Assembly (NCBI GenBank): GCA_035539075.1
Contig: DATLJB010000005.1
Location: 163,643 to 227,642, forward strand
Source of the DNA: Dongia_B sp035539075
Lineage (GTDB): Bacteria > Pseudomonadota > Alphaproteobacteria > Dongiales > Dongiaceae
DNA length: 64,000 nt
Direction: 5' to 3'
The position numbers and the translations under genes were made by a program. Of the stretch, positions 8,470-16,288 are shown one piece after another; the first letter of the stretch is position 1, and the number at the start of each line of letters is the position of its first letter. The notes beneath the pieces are model-generated. The model searched no databases. It was given only the letters and a program-made list of their open reading frames with translations, and was not told the DNA's origin.

Positions 8470-9330
8470 TCATGCGGGCCTGATGAATTTCAGCAGAAAG
8501 CGGTCGCTTTCGCCGATCGCGAGATACTTGGCCCGGTCCTGGTCCTTGAGGCGCAGGGTGGGTGGCAGGGTCCAGACCCCGGCGGGATAATCTTTAATAT
8601 CCTTGGGGTTGGCGTCGATTTCGGAAGTTGCCGCCAGTTTAAAGCCGGCGCCTTCCACCAGGCTGATGGCGTAATCCTCGCGCACATAGCCGCTGGCGGC
8701 TTTCGGATCCTGCGGCCGGTCGGTGCGGCCGCGATGGTCTTCGATGCCCAGCACGCCGCCCGGCTTCAAGGCGCGATAAAAAGCGTGCAACGATTGGACG
8801 GCCGAGCCGTCGGCCATCCAGTCATGCAGGTTGCGGAAGGTGAGGACCATATCCGCAGTGCCGGCTGGTGCCACGTCGAAGCGCTCGCCGTCGAATTGCG
8901 TCACGATCACCTTGTCATACAAAGCGGGATCGCCGGCCAGTTTGGCGGCGAGGCCCTTGCGGCTGCTGAGCGCGGCGGCGGAGGTATCGTCCTCCGCCGG
9001 TCCGGCGGCATAATAGAGGCCGCGATCGCGCAGATAGGGGGCCAGGATCTCCGTCCACCAGCCGGCGCTGCCCGGTTCGATCTCGACCACCGTCTGGTCC
9101 GGCTTCAGGCCAAAGAAGGCGAGGGTTTCGGCCGGATGCCGGTAGATATCGCGGGCGCGGTTCTTGTCGCTGCGCTGCGGCCCGGCGACCAGGCTTTGCA
9201 GGCGCGGATCGATGGCGGCGGTGCCCTCCGGGCGTGCCGTCGCCGGGCGCGCCGGCGATTGACAGGCCTGCAGCAGTGGCATCAGCGACAGGGCTGCGCC
9301 GAGGCGGAGGAAGGAACGTCGCCGGATCAT
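8470..9330 (-). CDS. Lipoprotein-type class I SAM-dependent methyltransferase (COG4798-like)
   Basis: The start at 9330 gives MIRRRSFLRLGAALSLMPLLQAC, a twin-arginine-like signal with a lipobox ending at Cys23, so the protein is probably exported and lipidated. The mature part has RARDIYRHPAETLAFFGLKP, then motif I VVEIEPGSAGWWTEIL, and a later VLTFRNLHDWM. This is the pattern of the COG4798 predicted methyltransferases, where the usual GxGxG is replaced by EPGSAGW. An exported methyltransferase is odd because SAM is cytoplasmic; the family commonly shows this feature and its true reaction is not known to me. 286 residues. Confidence 0.8.
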   Translation of the reverse strand: MIRRRSFLRLGAALSLMPLLQACQSPARPATARPEGTAAIDPRLQSLVAGPQRSDKNRARDIYRHPAETLAFFGLKPDQTVVEIEPGSAGWWTEILAPYLRDRGLYYAAGPAEDDTSAAALSSRKGLAAKLAGDPALYDKVIVTQFDGERFDVAPAGTADMVLTFRNLHDWMADGSAVQSLHAFYRALKPGGVLGIEDHRGRTDRPQDPKAASGYVREDYAISLVEGAGFKLAATSEIDANPKDIKDYPAGVWTLPPTLRLKDQDRAKYLAIGESDRFLLKFIRPA

Positions 9331-9428
9331 GCTGGCTCCAGTTGCCGGAAGAGAGGACAGGTAGGTCGTCGAAGTGAAAACGGCGGCGGGAAATCTTGCC
9401 TGTTGCCGGGCCTTGCCACAACCTGTCG

Positions 9429-9449
9429 ACCCGGCCTTTCGGGCCGGGT
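9429..9449 (-). terminator. Hairpin downstream of cpdR, upstream of methyltransferase gene
   Basis: ACCCGGCC pairs with GGCCGGGT around a 5-nt loop. It lies between the end of the receiver gene and the methyltransferase start on the same strand. There is no T tract, so it may be a Rho-dependent or partial terminator. Confidence 0.4.
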
Positions 9450-9569
9450 GGCGGCAGGCTGGGGCGCCGACCAAATTACATGTAGCGCAGGTCACGCCGA
9501 GGGCAAGGCATGGTTAAAGGCCAAGCGCTGTCCTGCCGGCGACCGCGCGCCATGGTGGACAGCCGCACG

Positions 9570-10028
9570 TCAGGCGTAGAGCAGGCGCCCGACTTCCTGG
9601 ATCAGATGATTAAGATGGAAGGGCTTTGAAAGGCGAGGGGCCGCAGCTTCCCCGGAATTGCCCGCCGCACTGCCCGCCTGCGCGGAGGCGCCATTGCCCG
9701 CCTGCGCGGAAGCGCCATTGCCGGTGCTCCGGTTGGCGGAAGAGCCACGCACCGGCCGGTTGCGCTTCAGCGAGACGGCGGCAAAACCGGTGATGAACAT
9801 GATCTGAACATTCGGATTATGCCGCGAGCACTGCTTGGCGAGTTCGAAACCGTCGAGCCCGGGCATGGTGACATCGGCCAACAGCAGGTCAACTTTCAGC
9901 TCCGACAGCATCTCGACGGCCTGGCTGCCGCTTTCCGCCGCGCGCACGCGATAGCCGGCCCGCTGCAACATCCTGACCAGGAAGTTGCGCAGCTGTTCGT
10001 CATCTTCGGCGACAAGAATCTGGGCCAT
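9570..10028 (-). CDS. cpdR: CpdR-like single-domain response regulator with a low-complexity insertion
   Basis: A 152-residue receiver-only protein: acidic pair D9/D10, phospho-acceptor D52 (LLLADVTMPGLDG), T80 in MFITGFAAV and K135 in LSKPFHL. The FITGFAAV and SKPFHL motifs and the divergent N-formylglutamate amidohydrolase gene identify the CpdR type, which primes ClpXP for proteolysis in Caulobacter cell-cycle control. CpdR proteins are usually near 120 residues. Here about 44 residues (89-132), rich in Gly, Ala, Ser and Asn, separate strand 4 from the conserved Lys, and they contain a duplicated GNGASAQA unit. No effector domain follows. Phosphorylation would be expected from a CckA/ChpT-like relay encoded elsewhere. 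Confidence 0.82.
   Translation of the reverse strand: MAQILVAEDDEQLRNFLVRMLQRAGYRVRAAESGSQAVEMLSELKVDLLLADVTMPGLDGFELAKQCSRHNPNVQIMFITGFAAVSLKRNRPVRGSSANRSTGNGASAQAGNGASAQAGSAAGNSGEAAAPRLSKPFHLNHLIQEVGRLLYA
9673..9720 (-). repeat. Two 24-bp tandem units inside cpdR
   Basis: Units at 9673-9696 and 9697-9720 differ at one base and encode the duplicated GNGASAQA stretch within the insertion of the receiver protein. The unit length is a multiple of three, so the frame is kept. This looks like recent slippage expansion. Confidence 0.9.
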
Positions 10029-10321
10029 GACGGCGAGGCTTTCCCCAGGAGCTCTGCATAACCAAATAGATATACCGGCACCACGCTGGAGATCTGGCGG
10101 ACCGGCCAGGCTGCGGCGAGCTGCTTAGTTATTTTTAACCTCAGTCAGCGAGTCGGGACCAAGGCAAAATCTTGCGGCGAGCCGCCTTAGCCGATAGCAA
10201 CTTCTTGTGATGCCGAGGTTTTTAGTCAAAATCGAAGTTTTCCGGCGCGCTGCCGGGGGGCGGCTGCGAAGCTGTTGCAACACATGACAGCAGCTGGGGA
10301 TTAAGCTAGAAAAACCGGGAC
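10029..10321. promoter_or_regulatory. Divergent intergenic region between cpdR and the N-formylglutamate amidohydrolase gene
   Basis: 293 nt without a plausible gene. It must hold the promoters of both divergent genes. I see an A/T-richer patch near 10130-10230 (TTATTTTTAACC, TTTTTAGTC) but cannot assign -35/-10 boxes with confidence. The plus-strand gene has only a weak ribosome site (CCGGGA). Confidence 0.4.
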
Positions 10322-11308
10322 ATGAGCGGCGATTTCAATGCGTCGAATGACGCACCAGCTAGACCTGCCGAGATGATTTGGCCGCCGCGGCTGTCGTCGC
10401 CGTTGCTGCTTGCCTCACCTCATAGCGGACGCGATTATCCTGCTGGTTTTTTAGCTCAATCGGTGCTTGATCGCGCCATCCTTCGCCAGTCCGAGGATTG
10501 CTATGTCGATCTGCTGATCGAGCCGGCGACGCGGCTTGGCGTGCCGAGCCTGCGGGCGCTGTTCCCACGCATTTTTGTCGATCCCAATCGCGACGCAGCC
10601 GAACTCGACCCCCAGCTCTTCGCCGATCCGCTGCCGCCCCAGGCCCAGATTACCTCACCGCGCGTCCTCGCCGGACTGGGTGTGGTGCCGCGCGTCGCTG
10701 CCGATGACCGCGCGATCTATGCGACGCAACTGCCCTATCGCGAGGCCGAGGACCGGCTCGAACGCTATTACCGGCCCTATCATCGCAGCCTGCAGGCTGC
10801 GATCCGGCACATTCGCAGCGAGTTCGGCCAGTGCCTGCTGCTGGACTGCCATTCCATGCCGTCCGCCGGCGCACCGCTGCTGCATGAAGGGGCGGAAAAG
10901 CAGCGCTCCGGCCAGATCGCCAGCCAGGCTACCGGCAAGCTGTCGTCGGCCGGCAACGGCACAGCCGGGCCGCGCGGCGCAAGAAGCGGCGGCGAAGTCG
11001 ATTTCATCCTCGGGGATTGCTATGGCGGGGCCTGCGCCGACGCCGTCACCTCCCATGCGGAAAGCTTTCTGCTGCAGGCTGGGGCGACCGTCCGCCGCAA
11101 CAATCCTTACAGCGGCGGCTATGTGACCCAGACCTATGGCCGGCCGGCCGAAGGGGTCCATGTGCTGCAGCTGGAGATCAACCGGCGGCTCTATGTTGAT
11201 GAGGCCAGTCTGGCCCCCAATGCCGGCTTTGCCGCCACGCGCGATCTGCTCTGCAGTCTGATCGCCAGCCTGCGCGACGCTGCATCTGATCTGATAAAGC
11301 GACGATAA
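10322..11308 (+). CDS. N-formylglutamate amidohydrolase family protein with a low-complexity insertion
   Basis: A 328-residue protein with the family's metal and substrate motifs: LLASPHSGRDYP (about 30-40), FPRIFVDPNRD (81-91), LLLDCHSMPS (173-181), and DFILGDCYGG (227-236). The canonical members hydrolyse N-formylglutamate to formate and glutamate. Those next to cpdR in Alphaproteobacteria are annotated the same way, though the real substrate is not established to my knowledge. Residues about 182-224 form a Gly/Ser/Ala/Gln-rich segment between the DCHSMPS and DFILGD blocks, which are normally closer. The insertion parallels the one in the divergent CpdR gene. No histidine-utilisation genes are nearby. 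Confidence 0.85.
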   Translation: MSGDFNASNDAPARPAEMIWPPRLSSPLLLASPHSGRDYPAGFLAQSVLDRAILRQSEDCYVDLLIEPATRLGVPSLRALFPRIFVDPNRDAAELDPQLFADPLPPQAQITSPRVLAGLGVVPRVAADDRAIYATQLPYREAEDRLERYYRPYHRSLQAAIRHIRSEFGQCLLLDCHSMPSAGAPLLHEGAEKQRSGQIASQATGKLSSAGNGTAGPRGARSGGEVDFILGDCYGGACADAVTSHAESFLLQAGATVRRNNPYSGGYVTQTYGRPAEGVHVLQLEINRRLYVDEASLAPNAGFAATRDLLCSLIASLRDAASDLIKRR

Positions 11309-11318
11309 TGGATTGAAT

Positions 11319-11858
11319 ATGCAGTATATTCGGCCTGCAACCCCGGCGGATGTCAGCGCCATAACAGCGATCTATCGCCATCACGTCCTGACCGGCACGG
11401 CCAGCTTCGAGGAAGAGCCGCCAAGCGAGGCGGATATGGCGAACCGCCTGGCCGCCATTCTTGAACGGCACCTGCCGTATCTGTGCCTGGAAACGGCCGA
11501 TCCGGCGACGGGGCGGCGGCGGATCGCCGGCTACGCCTATGCCGGACCCTATCGTCCGCGCAGCGCTTATCGCTTCACGGTCGAGGATTCGATCTATGTC
11601 GCGCCAGATGCAACCGGCCGCGGCCATGGCCGCGCCCTGCTGGAGCGGTTGATTGCAGACTGCCGTGCCCTCAAGCTGCGGGAAATCATTGCGGTGATCG
11701 GCGATTCGGCCAACAGCGCCTCGATCGGCTTACACCGGCAGGCGGGTTTTCGCGATGTGGGCACCCTCCGCCAAGTCGGCTTCAAGTTCGGCCGCTGGCT
11801 GGACAGTGTGCTGATGCAACTGTCGCTTCAGGACACCGACACGCAGCCGGACGAGTGA
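11319..11858 (+). CDS. GNAT family N-acetyltransferase (phosphinothricin acetyltransferase-like)
   Basis: A 179-residue protein from ATG 11319. It begins IRPATPADVSAITAIYRHHVLTGTASFEEEPP, the hallmark of the PAT/Bar-like group. The acetyl-CoA loop is SIYVAPDATGRGHGRALLERLI (the R/Q-x-x-G-x-G/A motif), and SANSASIGLHRQAGFRDVG is the C-terminal motif B. Members acetylate phosphinothricin, methionine sulfone or related amino acid analogues. It starts 10 nt after the amidohydrolase stop, so the two may be cotranscribed. Confidence 0.88.
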   Translation: MQYIRPATPADVSAITAIYRHHVLTGTASFEEEPPSEADMANRLAAILERHLPYLCLETADPATGRRRIAGYAYAGPYRPRSAYRFTVEDSIYVAPDATGRGHGRALLERLIADCRALKLREIIAVIGDSANSASIGLHRQAGFRDVGTLRQVGFKFGRWLDSVLMQLSLQDTDTQPDE

Positions 11859-11936
11859 TGTCGCAACCCGTCGCCTCGCAGGCGGTTGCGACCCGCGCTG
11901 CGCGCCTTTGCGCAACGGCCTGGGGCGGCTCATGGC

Positions 11937-11965
11937 AAAAAAAAGGGCCGTGCATTGCACGGCCC
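11937..11965 (-). terminator. Intrinsic terminator of the candidate sRNA
   Basis: GGGCCGTGCA at 11945-11954 pairs perfectly with TGCACGGCCC at 11956-11965. On the minus strand the stem is followed directly by eight T (11944-11937). On the plus strand no T tract follows, so it ends minus-strand transcription, where no protein gene lies upstream. Confidence 0.8.
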
Positions 11966-12039
11966 AAGTTCTGGGAGGAAACGCCCATGAGGGGCGTAAG
12001 CGAGAGGGGAGTGTCAGGGGAGATGTCCGCCTCTCGCAC
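11937..12039 (-). ncRNA. Candidate trans-acting small RNA with three stems and C-rich anti-SD segments
   Basis: Reading the minus strand from about 12039 to 11937 gives about 100 nt with three stems. Stem 1 pairs GCGAGAGG (12037-12030) with CCTCTCGC (12007-12000), and its loop contains CTCCCCTGACACTCC. Stem 2 pairs ACGCCC (11997-11992) with GGGCGT (11986-11981). A single-stranded TTTCCTCCCAG follows, then a 10-bp terminator stem and eight T. The C/U-rich segments (CTCCCC, TCCTCCC) are complementary to Shine-Dalgarno sequences, as in several alphaproteobacterial sRNA families. A TTGACT box at 12073-12068 lies 17 nt before a weak CATTTT. No coding frame fits. Family membership is unknown. Confidence 0.55.
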
Positions 12040-12067
12040 TGCAGAAAATGATGTTGCGGCTGCGAAA

Positions 12068-12073
12068 AGTCAA
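12068..12073 (-). promoter_or_regulatory. Possible -35 box of the sRNA (TTGACT)
   Basis: TTGACT on the minus strand is 17 nt from CATTTT (12050-12045) and about 30 nt before the first base of stem 1. The -10 match is poor, so this is tentative. Confidence 0.3.
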
Positions 12074-12394
12074 GGGACAACCTGTCGCAGAAGCTATGCA
12101 AATGATTGACTCTGCTATCAGAAAACCTCATGGCGCTTTTCTAAAGCTCGTCAAATTTTATGCAACATTCCGGCCGCCTCGGCGGCACATTGGCTATTGA
12201 TCACGGTCTCGTGATAAGGGAGGCTGATGCCCTTCACGCCGGGTCCGCGATACAGAAGAATGGACCTTGCCGCCCCTGGCGGGCAACGGGTCGGACTTCT
12301 GGTGCCGGACGGAAGGCGGCAGGATATGGTCTGATCGGTTCGGATCGACCATGAATGATGGGGAAATAAGCCTGCTTTGGGGGAAGGAGGCGGG

Positions 12395-14590
12395 ATGAGC
12401 CCGCATACGGGGGCCACCGGTAAGCTGCTGACAGCGACCGGCGACCAAGCCGAGGCACAGCCTCCGCAAGGGGAAGATGGGGCGCGTTTCGACGGCGGGC
12501 GATTTGCCCGTCTTCCCCTGTGGCGAACCGTTATTGCGATCGCGGTCCTGTTCGTTCTCGGCCTGGTTGCGATCGTCACCCTCATGTTGCGAAGCGCTGA
12601 GGAGCAGAACGCCGAAGCGCGCCACCTGGCCGAGTTCCAGTTCGGCGCGGCACTTGCCGCAACGGAACGCAATGTGGCGACAACGACACTGGATTATGCC
12701 TGGTGGGACGATGCCTATACCCATCTGGCCGAGCGGCGCGACAGCGCCTGGGCCGATGTCAATCTTACCGGCTCGACGGTTGTCGGGTCGGATAAACTGA
12801 TTCAAGGCGTCCTGGTCTTCGACGCATCCGACCGGTTGGATTACGGAAACTGGCTGGGGCAATCGCCGGCCGCCGACTGGACCGGCAAGATAAAAGGGGG
12901 GCTGCGGCAACTGCTGCAGGAGGCGCGCAGCGAGGATGCAGCAAAACCCCACGCCGTGTCCGGCCTGCTTTCAATCGATGGCAAACCCGCCATCGCTGCT
13001 GCGGCGCCGGTCCTGCCGTTTTCCGCTACCGCGACGATACCGCCGGCCGAGACACGCCATGTGCTGGTCTTCATGAGGGTGCTGGACAGCGCGAATCTCC
13101 AAGCCGTCAGCGCCATCCTCGGCACCAGCCGGCTGCAATTGTCGGAGCGTCCTGCGGCGGCGGCCGGCTCGACGAGGGGCGGATCGGCCGCGGCGGAGAC
13201 TGCGGAGGTTTCCCTCATTGCTCTCGACGGCAGCGATATCGGCCGCATCCGCTGGCTGCCGCCACAGCCCGGCCGGACCATTGTCGGGCGGTTGATGCCG
13301 CAGATCGCCATGATCATCGGAATCATGACGGTCCTGGCGGGCATTGCCATCGCCTTGATACTGAGCATACAGCGTCGCAGTCAGGCCTATCTCAACCTGA
13401 TCGACGCCAAAAACCGGCGTATCGAGAACAATCTCCGGCTCTGGCGTATTACAATCGAGGCCATCGAATATGGCGTTGCCGTATTTGATCAGCAGGGCCG
13501 GCTGTTGCTGCGCAACCAGGCATGCCAGCGCATCTGGGACCTGCCGGAGGAGTTGCTGCGCGAAGGAACGACGGTGGCGGCGATCGCCGACTGGGTCCTC
13601 GGCAGCGGCGGTTACCAACTGCAGCCGGATGACGCCCGCCCGGCCGACTTGCGGCCGCAGGAAGCGATCGCCGGCGGCCGCTGGATCTATTGCCGCGGCG
13701 CACGCGTGCTCGAGGTCCAGCGTCTGATCGTCCCGGAAATCGGCGGTTTCATCAGTATTTCGCGGGATATGACGCAGGCCCGGCAGCACGAGGAGGAACT
13801 GGTTCAAGCCTGGGAGCAGGCGGTTCTTGCCAACCGTGCGAAATCCGAGTTCCTCGCCAATATCAGTCATGAACTGCGGACGCCGCTGAACGCCATTATC
13901 GGCTTCTCCGAGGTGCTGGAACTGGAGATCTTCGGCGCTCTCGCCAATGAACGCCATCGATCCTATGTCGCCGATATCAAGGCCAGCGGCGCGCATCTCC
14001 TCAGCCTGATCAACGACATTCTCGATCTCTCGAAGATCGAGGCGGGCAAGTTCGATCTCCGTATCGAGCCGGTCGATTGCAGCGAGGTGCTGGAGGCGGT
14101 GGCGCGGCTGATCCGCCCCCGCGCCGAGGCCGGTCAGTTGCAATTCACCGTCACGCGTCCGGACGGCCCGCTGATCATCGGTGCTGATGAGCGCGCCGTG
14201 AAGCAGGTGCTGATCAACCTGCTCAGCAATGCCGTCAAGTTCACGCCGGCCGGCGGCAAGGTCGAGCTTGCCTGCCGTCAAGTGCCCAACGGCATCGCCC
14301 TGGTGGTGCGGGACACTGGTATAGGCATCTCGGCGCAGGATATTGAGACCGCCCTGGCACCTTTCGGCCAGATCGACAGCCATCTTTCCCGTCGTTTCGA
14401 GGGGACGGGCCTCGGCCTGCCGATCGTCAAGGGCATTTGCGAGCTGCATGGCGGCTTCCTTGAGCTGCAGAGCGAGGTGAACGCGGGCACGACGGTCACC
14501 GCGATCCTTCTCGATCAGCTGGCACCCGGCGAACGCCATCATCCCGGCGCGTCGGAGCGCGCGCCGACGGTAACCTTGCAGCCGAATTGA
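12395..14590 (+). CDS. CHASE4-PAS sensor histidine kinase, membrane-bound
   Basis: The ATG at 12395 follows AAGGAGG (12384-12390), giving 731 residues. Order of parts: a cytoplasmic N-tail, TM helix at about 45-65, a periplasmic CHASE4-like domain (TTTLDYAWWDDAYTHL), TM2 at about 301-324, a PAS domain (EAIEYGVAVFDQQGRLLLRN), then HisKA with the phospho-acceptor His492 in EFLANISHELRTPLNAIIGF and a HATPase with the N-box LLSNAVKF, G1 VRDTGIGI and G2 GTGLGLPIVKG. There is no receiver and no adjacent response-regulator gene, so it is an orphan kinase. The region upstream holds the divergent sRNA candidate. CHASE4 ligands are mostly unknown. Confidence 0.9.
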   Translation: MSPHTGATGKLLTATGDQAEAQPPQGEDGARFDGGRFARLPLWRTVIAIAVLFVLGLVAIVTLMLRSAEEQNAEARHLAEFQFGAALAATERNVATTTLDYAWWDDAYTHLAERRDSAWADVNLTGSTVVGSDKLIQGVLVFDASDRLDYGNWLGQSPAADWTGKIKGGLRQLLQEARSEDAAKPHAVSGLLSIDGKPAIAAAAPVLPFSATATIPPAETRHVLVFMRVLDSANLQAVSAILGTSRLQLSERPAAAAGSTRGGSAAAETAEVSLIALDGSDIGRIRWLPPQPGRTIVGRLMPQIAMIIGIMTVLAGIAIALILSIQRRSQAYLNLIDAKNRRIENNLRLWRITIEAIEYGVAVFDQQGRLLLRNQACQRIWDLPEELLREGTTVAAIADWVLGSGGYQLQPDDARPADLRPQEAIAGGRWIYCRGARVLEVQRLIVPEIGGFISISRDMTQARQHEEELVQAWEQAVLANRAKSEFLANISHELRTPLNAIIGFSEVLELEIFGALANERHRSYVADIKASGAHLLSLINDILDLSKIEAGKFDLRIEPVDCSEVLEAVARLIRPRAEAGQLQFTVTRPDGPLIIGADERAVKQVLINLLSNAVKFTPAGGKVELACRQVPNGIALVVRDTGIGISAQDIETALAPFGQIDSHLSRRFEGTGLGLPIVKGICELHGGFLELQSEVNAGTTVTAILLDQLAPGERHHPGASERAPTVTLQPN

Positions 14591-14821
14591 GCGACGACTT
14601 TCCGGCGGGGCCGCCGGTTCTCTCGCCCGGCCTGCGGGTCGCATGCGGGTGGGAGTTGACCGGCATGTGGTTGTCAGTTCTTATCATTGACAACCAGGAC
14701 GATTGCCGGCGCGAAGACTCGGGCGGGCGATGAACCTGCCGCCCGCCGGTGGCGAGGCGACGGAAGCGGGGCTGGTTGCGGCTGGTTGGGCGGCCGGGTA
14801 AAGAACAAGGCTTTAGGCGTG

Positions 14822-15526
14822 ATGGGCGAACCGACCCTTTATGGTCCTTTGCATAGCAGTCTGGTCAGTGCCGTGCGATTGGCCTTGCTGGCCCTGGATC
14901 TGCCGCATCAGATCGTCGAGCCTGATCTCCACAGCCTCGACAGCACCCGGATGACCGATCTCCTGCCTTATTTCGTGTCGCAGGCGCCGACCCTCATTCA
15001 CGACGATCTGGCGCTCTATGACACCGAGGCGATCCTGCTTTACCTGGACAGCTGGTATGGCGAGCTGCTGCGGCAAGAGGGGATTGCAACCCGCGGGGCG
15101 GCGGTCACATCCGGCCTGATGCCCGGTCAGCCGCGTCTCCTCGGGCTGATGTGGCAAATGGTTGCGGTGATGCGCGACCACCTGCAGCCCGCCGCAATTG
15201 GCGGTGTGGTAGCACAAAAGATCTTCGTGCCGCATCTCGGCGGCCGGCCCGATACCGAGAAGCTGGCGGCGGCGGTGGCGAGGCAACAGGATTGCCTGCA
15301 ATTGCTCGAGCAACTGACCTTGCTCTGTCATGACGGCGATCACGCCGACTATCTGGTGGATAGCCAACTGCGGCTTGCCGATCTGCTGCTCTATCCGATT
15401 GTCTTCCTGATGATGAAGACCGATCTCGGCTCCGCCTGTCTCGCGCGCTCGGTCCGTCTGTCGCGCTGGTGGCTTGCCATCAGCAAGATTGACCGCTTGC
15501 GGCCGGGATTGCCGGTCCTGCCGTAG
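14822..15526 (+). CDS. Glutathione S-transferase family protein
   Basis: A 234-residue protein from ATG 14822 (MGEPTLYGPLHSSLVSAVRLAL), a thioredoxin-fold N-domain start with Ser residues in the catalytic region. APTLIHDDLALYDTEAILLYLD is the GST N-domain substrate/GSH-binding block (P then D/E-T/S), and the helical C-domain follows (LRLADLLLYPIVFLM). The frame is open 45 codons further upstream but the N-terminus above fits the family start. Function is likely glutathione conjugation or thiol chemistry. Substrate unknown. The next gene is a nitroreductase on the same strand, 87 nt on. Confidence 0.82.
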   Translation: MGEPTLYGPLHSSLVSAVRLALLALDLPHQIVEPDLHSLDSTRMTDLLPYFVSQAPTLIHDDLALYDTEAILLYLDSWYGELLRQEGIATRGAAVTSGLMPGQPRLLGLMWQMVAVMRDHLQPAAIGGVVAQKIFVPHLGGRPDTEKLAAAVARQQDCLQLLEQLTLLCHDGDHADYLVDSQLRLADLLLYPIVFLMMKTDLGSACLARSVRLSRWWLAISKIDRLRPGLPVLP

Positions 15527-15613
15527 CCGCCCGGACGCGCTGCTGCGAACTGCTGCAAGACGGTGCGGCGCCCTATATAACAACAGAATCTCTTTCCGAT
15601 CGCGAGTACAGCC

Positions 15614-16261
15614 ATGTCCAATGCCAATGACAGCGTTTCCGCAACCGGGCCGGCAACGGCCGCTGCCGGTTTCGGCCGGCGTCACGACATCTCCTGGCTT
15701 GCCGAGCGCCGCTCGGTTGCCGTGCGCCGCATGGGCGGCCCGGGGCCGAGCGAGGCGGAGCTGACGCAGATTCTGTCGGCAGCGCTTGCCGCGCCGGATC
15801 ACGGTGCCCTGCGGCCCTGGCGCGTCGTCCGCTGCACCGACAAGGGCAAGGCGCGGCTGGCCGAACTGTTCATCGCTGCGAAGCTGCGCGCGAAGCCGGA
15901 TGCCGCCGAGGCAGAGCTGGCGCGCGAGCGTGACAAGGCGATGAAGCCGCCGATCCTGCTGGCCATGGTGGCGACGCCGAAACCCGCCAAGGGCGAGATC
16001 ACGCCGGCCGAGCAGCTCGCTTCAGCCGGGGCTGCCATGCAGAGCATCCTGCTGGCGGCTTTCGGCCTCGGTTATGGCGCCATCATCCTCAGCGGCAGTC
16101 GCTGTGCCGATCCGGCCGTGCGCGCGGCGTTCGGGGTGGCTGCCGGCGGTGAGCTGCTGGGCTTCATCAGCATCGGTACCGTAGTCGATACGCCGATCCC
16201 ATCACCCCGCCCGGGGCTGGCCGAGATGGTCGCCACCTATGACGGCGACGCGCTCGGCTGA
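15614..16261 (+). CDS. Nitroreductase family protein
   Basis: A 215-residue FMN-dependent oxidoreductase of the NfsA/YdjA-like type. The N-terminal LAERRSVAVRRMGGPGPSEAELTQILSAALAAPDHGALRPWR is the FMN-phosphate-binding and dimer motif, and the C-terminal GAIILSGSRCADPAVRAAFG is the second FMN contact. The length is close to YdjA (183) plus an N-terminal extension of about 30 residues. These enzymes reduce nitro compounds or quinones with NAD(P)H. It ends 27 nt before a convergent acetyltransferase-like gene. Confidence 0.87.
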   Translation: MSNANDSVSATGPATAAAGFGRRHDISWLAERRSVAVRRMGGPGPSEAELTQILSAALAAPDHGALRPWRVVRCTDKGKARLAELFIAAKLRAKPDAAEAELARERDKAMKPPILLAMVATPKPAKGEITPAEQLASAGAAMQSILLAAFGLGYGAIILSGSRCADPAVRAAFGVAAGGELLGFISIGTVVDTPIPSPRPGLAEMVATYDGDALG

Positions 16262-16288
16262 AAGGGCGATGCGGCTGCTCTGTGACGG

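Noticed and set aside
12971..14644. 557-codon minus-strand frame opposite the histidine kinase
   Set aside because: Shadow of the kinase gene, which shows H, N and G boxes in the plus-strand frame.
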